Assembly: GCF_900155475.1 (NCBI RefSeq)
Contig: NZ_FXAM01000001.1
Coordinates: forward strand, 1-64,000
From: Methylomagnum ishizawai
Lineage (GTDB): Bacteria; Pseudomonadota; Gammaproteobacteria; Methylococcales; Methylococcaceae
Direction: 5' to 3'
Length of the DNA: 64,000 nucleotides
Under the pieces are notes generated by a model. It was not told where the DNA came from, did not search any database, and was given only the letters and a program-made list of their open reading frames with translations. Made by a program: the position numbers and the translations under genes. Below are positions 57,060-64,000 of the stretch, piece after piece; the stretch's first letter is position 1; every line of letters begins with the position of its first letter.

Positions 57060-60000
57060 TCAAGCCCCGCTCACACTCAACCAAGCCTTGATCTCCTTCT
57101 CTTCCGGCGGATTCAAGCGCACATCCAACAGGTAGATACGCTTATCCGGCAACCCCGCCTGGTTCACCAGATAATCGCGGATGACCTCGGCGCGGGCCTG
57201 GGCCAACAGCCGCAATTCCAGTTCGCTGACATTCCATTGTTCCAACACCCGCCGCTTGGCCGCGTTGAAGGTCGCGCCTTCCAGGCTGGGTTCCTGGCCG
57301 CTGGGCGGTGCCACCACGGCGGGCACAGGCGCTTGCCGCTGCCGGTAATAGCGGCTGAACAAACGCCGATAATCCTCGTCCGACAAATCCAAGCCCTCGG
57401 TCTGCGCCACCCGCCGGCCCAAGGCCCGCAATTCCGCCGCCCGGTCGCTGCGCAACTGCTTCAACAGCGCGGCCTCGGCCAGGGCCATGCGGTCCTGCAC
57501 CGGATCGGCGCTGCCCTTGATGTTGAGCTTGAGTTCGGGCCGTTCCTTGAGCGCCGCCGCGACCTTGTCGAGTTCGCCCTTTTCGTCCGCCGACAACTCG
57601 GCATCCCCGGCCCGGAACCGCACGGTACTCAGCTTCTCGTCGCCGCCGCCGACCAGGTTGCCCAGCAAACTGAAAGGCGAACCCACCAGCTTGGTCAACA
57701 TCTGCTGCACGGCGGTCGAGTACAGGTTGCCCAGGCTGAATTGGGGATTGCTCAAATCGCCGCTGATGGGCAGGTCGATATCGATCTTCCCCGCCGAATC
57801 CTTGAGCAAAGCCACCGCCATATCCACCGGCAGGCTGGTCGCGGTCGGGCTTTCGACCCGCTCGCCCAGGACGAGTTGATCCAGCACCATCCGGTTGGAC
57901 ACCTCCAGCTTGGACGCTTTGAGCTTATAGCGCAGGTCCATATCCAGCTTGCCCTTTTCGATGCGGTAGCCGGCGAACTTGCCGGAATAGGGCGAGAGCG
58001 TGGTGAGGTTCACGCCGCGGAATTCCAGGCTCACATCGGTGTTGTCCTTGAAATGGGCGGGTTGTAGCTGGCCGTAGAGCTTGGCCGGGGCACTCTGGTT
58101 GATATGGCCTTCCAACAACCATTCGGCCTTGGCGTTCTCCTGCGAGGACAGGCCGCGGATATTGCCGTTGAGGTCGCGGATTTGGGTGGCGAAACTGGGA
58201 TTCAAGGTCAGGTCGCTGAAATCCATATGGGCATCGACCACCCGCACCGAGCCGATGACATAGGACCAGGGCGCGGTGGGGGCGGCGGCTTGCCTGGGCG
58301 GCGGCAGCGCGGCTTGGGCTGGCGTTTCCGCGGGCGGGACGATGAGGTCGCGGGTCAGGTTCAAAGCGCCGTCCGGGCCGATGAACACCTTGGAATAGGA
58401 TTGGTCGGCGGTGATGCTGCGGATACTGGCGCGGCGCTGGGCGGTGCCGACCACCACGCCGTCGAACTTGAGCGAATGCCAGCGCAGCAAATCCTGGTTT
58501 TCGCGCCGGTCCACGGCGGTGAAATCGACGATATCGAACGCCCCGGAATAATCCACCGCGATATCCTTATCCTGGCGCACCACCAAATCGCCCCACAGGT
58601 TCAAGCGGCCCCGCGCCAAATTGAAACCGACGAATTTCTCCCAATAGGGCTGCACCGAACGCAGCCACAGCTTGTCCACGCCGAAGCGCATTTCCGATTT
58701 CAAGGGGAACAATTGGGCCTGGCCGTCCACTTCGATCTTGCCTTGTTCACCCAGGCCGGTGTTCAGCAGGAATTGGAACTCCTGGCCGGGTTCGGTGGAA
58801 AAACCATCCATGCGTAGATGGGCCGGGTCGAGGCGGATGCGGACCGGGGTGGCGGGGGTTTCGTCGCGGAAACCCAGGGTGTAGCCGGTGAGCCGGAATT
58901 GATCGACCCGGACGCGCCAAGGGTCCGGCGGCGGGGACGCACCGGCCCGGTCGCCGGAAGACGGGGCGGACGGCGCGTCGGGCAATCCCGGCACCTTCAA
59001 TTCGCCCGTGGCGGTGCGGCGCAGGCCGATTTCGCCTTGGTCGGTGGTGAGCGTGCCGATATCCACCACCCGGCGTTTGAGCGACACTTCCACATCAGCG
59101 ATTTTCAAGGAGCCGATGCGGACGCGGAGCGGGATTTCGCGCTTGGCTGCGGCGACCGGGGTTTCGGATGCGGCGGCGGGGTTGGGCTTGCCCTCGGCCG
59201 CGTTGGATGCCGCTTTCCGCTCCGAATCCTGGCCCGCCGCCCGCCATCGGTCGCTGGCCGCTTCCTGGTCGGCGATGGCTTCGTCCAGGGCAGCGGATTT
59301 CAGCTTGAGGCTTTGTTCGGCCACGGCGTAGGTCAAACCCCCGGCGCTGAACTGGCCGAGGCTGGCCCAGGGCGTGTCGAGGCTTTGCAGCGCCACGACA
59401 TCCAGACCCAAGCTTTGTTGCGGCAGGGCGTAGGCCAGCTTGCCCAGCGTGAGTTGGCCGAGTTGGATGCCTTGCGGGGTGCTGGCGGTGGCGAGCCGGG
59501 CCGATTCCAAGGTCAACTTGCGGTCGGCCAGGGTGAAGGCCAGCTTCCCGGCGTCCAGATGGGCGAACTTGGCCCAGGTCGAATCGACGTTTTCGACCTG
59601 GATCGAATCGAGGTCCAGGCACTGCGCGGCCCCGGCGTAGCGCAGTCCGGCCAGCTTCAATCCGCCGAGCTTGATGACGGCCCCGCCCGCGCCGGTCGCG
59701 GTGGCCGCGAGGTTGGTGCCGACGACCTCCCCGGCTTTGAGGTCGATGGCTGGTTTATCCCCGGCAGCGGCGCTGAATTCAACCTGGAAACCCAGTTTGC
59801 CCGAAGTCAGCCGCCACGGCAGGGCCGGGGCCAGCCCGCCCACCCAAACCGCCAAATCCAAATCCCGCGCTTCCAACTTGCCCGCCGTGCCGAACGGTGC
59901 CAGCGCCAGCGTACCGCCGATGCTCAGGGTTTCCCGCTGGGAGGTCGTGGCGGAGAACTCGAAATGGGCGGGATTTTGGGTGGTGGAGCCCAGGTTTTCC

Positions 60001-60536
60001 AGGTCGAGGCGGATATCGCCCAGGCTGATGACGAAAGGTGCCGGGCCGGAAATATCGCGGTATTCGATCCGGCCCCGCGCTAGCGTGAAATGGGTCAGCA
60101 GGAATGGGAATCCTCCGCCGACACTGGGCTTGCCCTCATCCGGCGGCACCAAGGCCAGGAGATTGAGCCGGCCATCGGCCCCGCGCTGGAGGTGGACCGA
60201 GAGCGCATCCAGCTTGAGTTCGAGCGTGGCGGCGCGTTGGCCCAAGGAACCCAGGCCCGCCAGATCGGCCTCCAAACGACCCAGTCCGATCAAAGGCCGA
60301 CCTTCCTTGTCCTTGAGCGCGAAGCCCTTCAGCACCAGCCGCAAGGCGAAGGGATCGAAGGCGACGGATTGGGCGCTGAGTCCGACGTTCAGGCGGGTGG
60401 ACAGCCGGGGCAGGACTTGGGCGCGGACCAGCCAGGGCGTCAGGTAAAACCCGGCCAAGGCATACAAGCCCAACGGCACCAACAGCCCTAGGCTCCAAAG
60501 CATGAGTTTCCGCTGTTTCGTGGTCGGCTTGAACAC
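57060..60536 (-). CDS. DUF748/AsmA-like giant envelope protein
   Basis: About 1,158 residues from GTG 60536 (GGAG Shine-Dalgarno). A basic start (KPTTKQRKL) and one N-terminal helix (LWSLGLLVPLGLYALAGFYL) anchor it in the inner membrane. The rest is a long beta-rich periplasmic protein of the DUF748/AsmA-like bridge type (VRIGSLKIADVEVSLKRRVV; MDFSDLTLNPSFATQIRDLN). Around residues 300-450 near-identical units repeat (LTLGKLAYALPQQSLGLDVV; SAGGLTYAVAEQSLKLKSAA). The C-terminus has an OmpA-like stretch (LKLNIKGSADPVQDRMALAE). Such proteins are implicated in phospholipid transport to the outer membrane. It is divergent from the degQ-like gene. Confidence 0.8.
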   Translation of the reverse strand: MFKPTTKQRKLMLWSLGLLVPLGLYALAGFYLTPWLVRAQVLPRLSTRLNVGLSAQSVAFDPFALRLVLKGFALKDKEGRPLIGLGRLEADLAGLGSLGQRAATLELKLDALSVHLQRGADGRLNLLALVPPDEGKPSVGGGFPFLLTHFTLARGRIEYRDISGPAPFVISLGDIRLDLENLGSTTQNPAHFEFSATTSQRETLSIGGTLALAPFGTAGKLEARDLDLAVWVGGLAPALPWRLTSGKLGFQVEFSAAAGDKPAIDLKAGEVVGTNLAATATGAGGAVIKLGGLKLAGLRYAGAAQCLDLDSIQVENVDSTWAKFAHLDAGKLAFTLADRKLTLESARLATASTPQGIQLGQLTLGKLAYALPQQSLGLDVVALQSLDTPWASLGQFSAGGLTYAVAEQSLKLKSAALDEAIADQEAASDRWRAAGQDSERKAASNAAEGKPNPAAASETPVAAAKREIPLRVRIGSLKIADVEVSLKRRVVDIGTLTTDQGEIGLRRTATGELKVPGLPDAPSAPSSGDRAGASPPPDPWRVRVDQFRLTGYTLGFRDETPATPVRIRLDPAHLRMDGFSTEPGQEFQFLLNTGLGEQGKIEVDGQAQLFPLKSEMRFGVDKLWLRSVQPYWEKFVGFNLARGRLNLWGDLVVRQDKDIAVDYSGAFDIVDFTAVDRRENQDLLRWHSLKFDGVVVGTAQRRASIRSITADQSYSKVFIGPDGALNLTRDLIVPPAETPAQAALPPPRQAAAPTAPWSYVIGSVRVVDAHMDFSDLTLNPSFATQIRDLNGNIRGLSSQENAKAEWLLEGHINQSAPAKLYGQLQPAHFKDNTDVSLEFRGVNLTTLSPYSGKFAGYRIEKGKLDMDLRYKLKASKLEVSNRMVLDQLVLGERVESPTATSLPVDMAVALLKDSAGKIDIDLPISGDLSNPQFSLGNLYSTAVQQMLTKLVGSPFSLLGNLVGGGDEKLSTVRFRAGDAELSADEKGELDKVAAALKERPELKLNIKGSADPVQDRMALAEAALLKQLRSDRAAELRALGRRVAQTEGLDLSDEDYRRLFSRYYRQRQAPVPAVVAPPSGQEPSLEGATFNAAKRRVLEQWNVSELELRLLAQARAEVIRDYLVNQAGLPDKRIYLLDVRLNPPEEKEIKAWLSVSGA

Positions 60537-60758
60537 GGGCCGCTCCGGCAAGTTGGGGGAGGAGGTGTCGATTTTACCGCCAGTCGCCCCCAACGTAGCC
60601 GGAGTTCAAAGCTTGCCTTGGAGACCCGCATCACCAAAACCAGCCCTGGACTCCGACCGTAGGGCCGGGCTTGGTTTTAAGTCAGTTTTAAGACCCAGGC
60701 TTTATCGTGTTCCCATCGCGAATCGTATCGCGCCTTAATCCATCGAATGGAGGTGAAT

Positions 60759-62213
60759 ATGCCTACCCAAACCCTGCGCCATAGCTTGATCGCCGCCGCC
60801 ATCGCCGGTGTCCTGGTGGCGGGCTATGCCCGTTTCGGCGGCGATAGCCCGCAGCCCGCTTCGGCGACCGCGACTCCGCCCGCGCAAATCGCCGCCGCGC
60901 CGGTCCCCGCCGCCGCCCCGACCGTGACCCTGCCCGACTTCGGCAGCATCGTCCGCCAGAGCAGCCCGGCGGTGGTGAACATCAGCGTCAGCGGCACCAC
61001 CAAGGTCAGCGCCCGCGACATCCCGCAGCTCGACCCCAACGACCCGTTCTCGCAATTCTTCCGTCGCTTCCAACCGCCCCAGGCCGAAACGCCGATGCAC
61101 GGCATGGGTTCGGGCTTCATCGTGCGGCCCGATGGCGTGATCCTGACCAATGCCCATGTGGTGGAGGGCGCGTCGGAAGTCACGGTGAAGCTGGTGGACA
61201 AGCGCGAGTTCAGCGCCAAGGTCGTCGGCGTCGACAAGCCCACCGACACGGCGGTGCTGAAGATCGAAGCCCAGGATTTGCCCACGCTGAAACTGGGCAG
61301 CCCGACCCAGACCGGCGTCGGCGATTGGGTGCTGGCGATAGGCTCGCCCTTCGGCTTCGAGAACAGCGTCACCGCCGGGATCGTGTCGGCCAAGTCGCGC
61401 TCGCTGCCGGAAGAAGGCTATGTGCCCTTCATCCAGACCGACGTGGCGGTGAATCCCGGCAATTCCGGCGGGCCGTTGCTCAACACCCAGGGCGAGGTGA
61501 TCGGCATCAATTCGCAGATTTACAGCCGCACCGGGGGCTACCAGGGCTTGTCGTTCGCCATCCCCATCGATGTCGCTCTCAAGGTCGAACAGCAATTGCT
61601 CGACCATGGCAAGGTCAGCCGGGGCCGTTTGGGCGTGGGGGTGCAGGATATGAACCAAGCCCTGGCCGATTCCTTCGGCCTGTCCAGGCCGGAAGGCGCC
61701 CTGGTCGATATGGTGCCGGAGGACGGCCCGGCGGCGCGGGCGGGGGTCAAGGCCGGCGATATCATCGTCGCCCTGAACGGCCAGCCGATCCACGATTCCA
61801 GGGAATTGCCGCCCTTGGTGGCCGATCTCAAGCCGGGTTCGGAGGCCAAGCTGACCCTCTGGCGCGATGGCCAAAACGAAGAAGTGGCGCTCAAGGTCGG
61901 CGAATTGCAAGAACCCGCCCAGGCCAGTGCCGAACCCACCGAGGCCAAGGGCCGCTTGGGGTTGGCGGTGCGCCCCTTGAGCCCGGAGGAACATCGGCAG
62001 GCCGATATCAAGGGCGGCTTGGTGGTGGAACGGGTGGCCGGCCCCGCCGCCAAGGCCGGCATCGCGCCGGGCGATGTGGTGTTGGCGGTGAACGGCCAGC
62101 CCATCAACGACGCCGGGCAATTGCGCGAACTCGCCGCCAAGGCGGGCAAACATCTGGCCCTCTTGATCCAACGCGGCGAGGCGACGATGTTCGTACCGCT
62201 GGATTTGGGCTGA
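60759..62213 (+). CDS. Periplasmic serine endoprotease DegQ/DegP-type
   Basis: Protein of 484 residues. The ATG at 60759 follows a strong Shine-Dalgarno (GGAGGTGAAT). A signal/anchor (LIAAAIAGVLVAGYARFG) precedes a trypsin-like domain with His133 (LTNAHVVEGA), Asp163 (PTDTAVLK) and Ser236 (VNPGNSGGPLL). Two PDZ domains follow (GRLGVGVQDMNQALADSFGL; GRLGLAVRPLSPEEHRQADI). It degrades or refolds misfolded periplasmic proteins. It is divergent from the DUF748 gene. Paralogues DegP and DegQ cannot be told apart here, so no symbol is given. Confidence 0.93.
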   Translation: MPTQTLRHSLIAAAIAGVLVAGYARFGGDSPQPASATATPPAQIAAAPVPAAAPTVTLPDFGSIVRQSSPAVVNISVSGTTKVSARDIPQLDPNDPFSQFFRRFQPPQAETPMHGMGSGFIVRPDGVILTNAHVVEGASEVTVKLVDKREFSAKVVGVDKPTDTAVLKIEAQDLPTLKLGSPTQTGVGDWVLAIGSPFGFENSVTAGIVSAKSRSLPEEGYVPFIQTDVAVNPGNSGGPLLNTQGEVIGINSQIYSRTGGYQGLSFAIPIDVALKVEQQLLDHGKVSRGRLGVGVQDMNQALADSFGLSRPEGALVDMVPEDGPAARAGVKAGDIIVALNGQPIHDSRELPPLVADLKPGSEAKLTLWRDGQNEEVALKVGELQEPAQASAEPTEAKGRLGLAVRPLSPEEHRQADIKGGLVVERVAGPAAKAGIAPGDVVLAVNGQPINDAGQLRELAAKAGKHLALLIQRGEATMFVPLDLG

Positions 62214-62512
62214 ACGGTTGAGGCGTGGGCCAGGGACGGCCCGCGCCATTCCCATGTGGACCAATAACGACCGGAGCGGTCCGGGCCACCCCGCCATCTT
62301 TCCTCCCGCGAGCGGATGAATTTCATCCCAGCGTGCAATCTTTCCTCCTGCCGCACCTCGAAATCGCTTCCCTCAACGCCCATATCGGCGGATTATCGAA
62401 ACAATCAGCAAATCTTGTTGGTGATTGTCAACCCGACCCCTATGATTGCAGCTTCCGTTCCTGGCACCCAAGGCCGGGCAAGGATTCCCACGAACCTCCC
62501 AGGAGGATCAAC
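62214..62512. other. Intergenic region upstream of the sterol desaturase gene
   Basis: After the hairpin at 62223 no gene-like frame is convincing in this 299-base gap. It should contain the promoter of the desaturase-like gene, but no consensus -35/-10 is obvious. Confidence 0.4.
62223..62246 (+). terminator. GC-rich hairpin after the DegQ-type gene
   Basis: Nine-base-pair stem GCGTGGGCC/GGCCCGCGC with one G-U pair and a 6-base loop, starting 10 bases after the stop. No T-tract. Confidence 0.3.
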
Positions 62513-63607
62513 ATGTTCAGCAAATTCACTTCGAGCCTGAAACTCCATCTCCCAGAGTTGAGACTGCCCGAGTTCGAGCTGCCGAGCTTCAATCTACCGG
62601 CTATCGGCCTGCCCCAACTCTCCACAGCGGATTGCCAGACCCTGGCGGTGCTGGGTTTCTTCGCCACGCTACTGGCCCTTGAAGCCCCGTCTTCCCGCGC
62701 CGAGCGCCGCCCCCAGGTCTACCGGCAGTCGTACCTCGCCAACCTCGGCACCTTCTTCCTCAACGACACCTTACTGTCGCTGCTGTCGGTGTCCTCGCTG
62801 TGGCTGGTGGCCGAGCATTACGCGGGCTGGGGCTTGTTGAGCGGCCTGCGCGACTCGTTTTGGAAAGCGGCGCTGTCGTTCCTGTTGTTGGACCTGACCT
62901 TGTATGGCTGGCACCGCGCCAACCATACGTTCGACTGGCTGTGGCTGTTCCACAAGGTCCACCACAGCGACCCGGCCATGAACGTCACCACGGCTTTCCG
63001 CCTGCATATCGTGGAAGTGCTGCTGACGACCCTGGTGAAGGCGCTGTTCATCGTAGTGGTGGGCGTGGATGCCACCCTGGTGCTGGCGAACGAGGCCATC
63101 ATCACCGTGTTCGTGATGTTCCATCACAGCAATCTGGCGTTCCGGGGCGAACGCTGGCTCGCGCATATCGCCATCGTGCCCGCCCTGCACCGGGTGCATC
63201 ACTCGGCCCGGCGCGAAGAACACGACCATAACTATGGCTTCGTGCTGTCGCTATGGGATGCCTGGTTCGGCACCCTGGCCGACACCCGGCCCGCCGCAAT
63301 GGGCCTGCGCGGTGTGGATGGGCAGAACGCCTGGCAATTGCTGAAATTCGGTTTCACCTGGCGGACCACGCCGCGGCCGTCCCCGCTCGCCAAGCCCCAG
63401 CCGCCGCGCGGGAGCCTGCTGGATGTGGTGAAATTCGGCCTGAGCCCCGCCCATGCGCCCAAGCTGCCGAATCCCTCCGCCTTGCAGGCCATGATCGCGG
63501 AGGCGGCCTATTTCCGGGCCGAAAAACGCGGTTTCGCGCCCGGCGACGAATTCCACGATTGGGTGGAAGCCGAACGGGAAATCCTGCGGCACCTGGCCCA
63601 CCGCTGA
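62513..63607 (+). CDS. Sterol desaturase/fatty acid hydroxylase-family membrane protein
   Basis: Protein of 364 residues from ATG 62513 (AGGAGG Shine-Dalgarno, 6-base spacing). The N-terminus is a run of LPxx-type repeats (LPELRLPEFELPSFNLPAIG). Then come membrane helices and the diiron His motifs HRANH (134-138) and HKVHH (147-151), with a later HRVHHS. These non-haem diiron enzymes hydroxylate or desaturate lipids or sterols. The C-terminal extension (about 270-364) is not typical of the minimal family and has no recognised motif. Substrate unknown; methanotroph relatives often make sterols, but no sterol genes are near. Confidence 0.85.
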   Translation: MFSKFTSSLKLHLPELRLPEFELPSFNLPAIGLPQLSTADCQTLAVLGFFATLLALEAPSSRAERRPQVYRQSYLANLGTFFLNDTLLSLLSVSSLWLVAEHYAGWGLLSGLRDSFWKAALSFLLLDLTLYGWHRANHTFDWLWLFHKVHHSDPAMNVTTAFRLHIVEVLLTTLVKALFIVVVGVDATLVLANEAIITVFVMFHHSNLAFRGERWLAHIAIVPALHRVHHSARREEHDHNYGFVLSLWDAWFGTLADTRPAAMGLRGVDGQNAWQLLKFGFTWRTTPRPSPLAKPQPPRGSLLDVVKFGLSPAHAPKLPNPSALQAMIAEAAYFRAEKRGFAPGDEFHDWVEAEREILRHLAHR

Positions 63608-63638
63608 ACTTCAACCCACAGCGGTCCGCGGCACCGGA

Positions 63639-63671
63639 GCTGGCCGGGCATGGCATCCCGTCCCGGCCAGC
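63639..63671 (+). terminator. Hairpin after the desaturase-like gene
   Basis: Perfect 10-bp stem GCTGGCCGGG/CCCGGCCAGC with a 13-base loop, 31 bases after the stop; T-tract absent. Confidence 0.4.
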
Positions 63672-63716
63672 CACTAAACTAGCGCCCTCATCCACCTCTC
63701 CCACGGGATACCTTCC

Positions 63717-64000
63717 ATGACCACCGTCCGCAAATCCGCCACCCTGCTTTCCAGTGTCGTCCTGGGCTTCGCGCTCTCCGGCTGCGCGGGCCTCGGGGGA
63801 TTGACCCAACAACTCAGCACGCTCAAGGAACCCAAGGTCTCGCTGGCCGGGCTGTCGATCAAGGACATCAGCCTGACCGAACCGAGCTTCCTGGTGAAGC
63901 TCAAGGTGGAAAACCCCAACGACTTGAACGTCAACCTGGACGGGGCCGATGTGAGCCTGGCCCTGAACGGCCAGCCGGTGGCGACCGGCATCAGCCGCAG
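63717..64000 (+). CDS. LEA14-like lipoprotein, 5' part (cut by window end)
   Basis: Starts at ATG 63717 with a lipoprotein signal (LLSSVVLGFALSGC, lipobox Cys23). It then enters a LEA type 2 (WHy) beta-sandwich: LKVENPNDLNVNLDGADVSL and LALNGQPVATGISR. About 94 residues are seen before the window ends. LEA14-like proteins bind or stabilise membranes and proteins under stress in other systems; in bacteria the role is unclear. Confidence 0.75.
   Translation, partial: MTTVRKSATLLSSVVLGFALSGCAGLGGLTQQLSTLKEPKVSLAGLSIKDISLTEPSFLVKLKVENPNDLNVNLDGADVSLALNGQPVATGISR

Overview
The window is GC-rich bacterial chromosome of gammaproteobacterial character. Supporting evidence is the mnmG-rsmG-parA-parB-atpIBEFHAGDC order found near many gammaproteobacterial origins, plus glmU-glmS, pcnB-folK-panB, rimO, slyD, MsrP, a DegQ-type protease, a PEP-CTERM protein and a xanthomonadin-like aryl polyene locus. 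A methanotroph-like or related environmental gammaproteobacterium would fit, but no marker here proves the genus. No tRNA, rRNA or CRISPR array was recognised.

Layout. 1-5.1 kb holds a TPR protein end, a HupE/UreJ-like membrane protein, an ECF sigma/ChrR-like anti-sigma pair and a secreted six-hairpin glycosidase. All five are broken by small frameshifts that can be repaired on paper. 5.3-12.7 kb is housekeeping: lytic transglycosylase, msrP, rimO, slyD, and the overlapping pcnB-folK-panB run. 12.7-16.5 kb is an accessory patch: a transposase tail, a truncated DNA-phosphorothioation-associated methyltransferase, orphan antitoxin-like genes, and a coupled HIT protein plus sulfur-binding HNH endonuclease. 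16.5-19.8 kb is glmU-glmS. 20-21.6 kb has an unknown gene divergent from a PEP-CTERM protein.

21.6-40.6 kb is a complete-looking aryl polyene (xanthomonadin/flexirubin-like) cluster. It has two AMP ligases, a ketosynthase, a ketosynthase-like partner lacking the Cys, a ketoreductase, two hotdog dehydratases, an ACP, two acyltransferases, a LolA-like protein, an MMPL exporter, a glycosyltransferase, a FkbO/Hyg5/XanB2-type chorismatase, a halogenase-like flavoprotein and two methyltransferases (one broken). A plausible logic is: chorismatase makes a hydroxybenzoate, a ligase activates it onto the ACP, KS/KR/DH extend it as a polyene, acyltransferases attach it to a lipid, and MMPL/LolA move it to the outer membrane.

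40.7-47.6 kb is the full F1Fo ATP synthase operon, closed by a strong terminator. 47.7-53.6 kb is parB, parA, rsmG and mnmG, but an AT-richer GT61 glycosyltransferase and a small membrane protein lie between parA and parB. 53.7-57.05 kb is a second accessory patch: an Rpn-nuclease remnant, a large metallophosphoesterase-STAND-like NTPase (the best candidate here for an undescribed defence protein) and a small antitoxin-like gene. 57.06-64 kb has a DUF748/AsmA-like giant protein, a DegQ-type protease, a sterol-desaturase-family enzyme and the start of a LEA14-like lipoprotein. A dispersed intergenic repeat occurs at least three times, and each time its TAG forms the stop codon of the adjacent gene.
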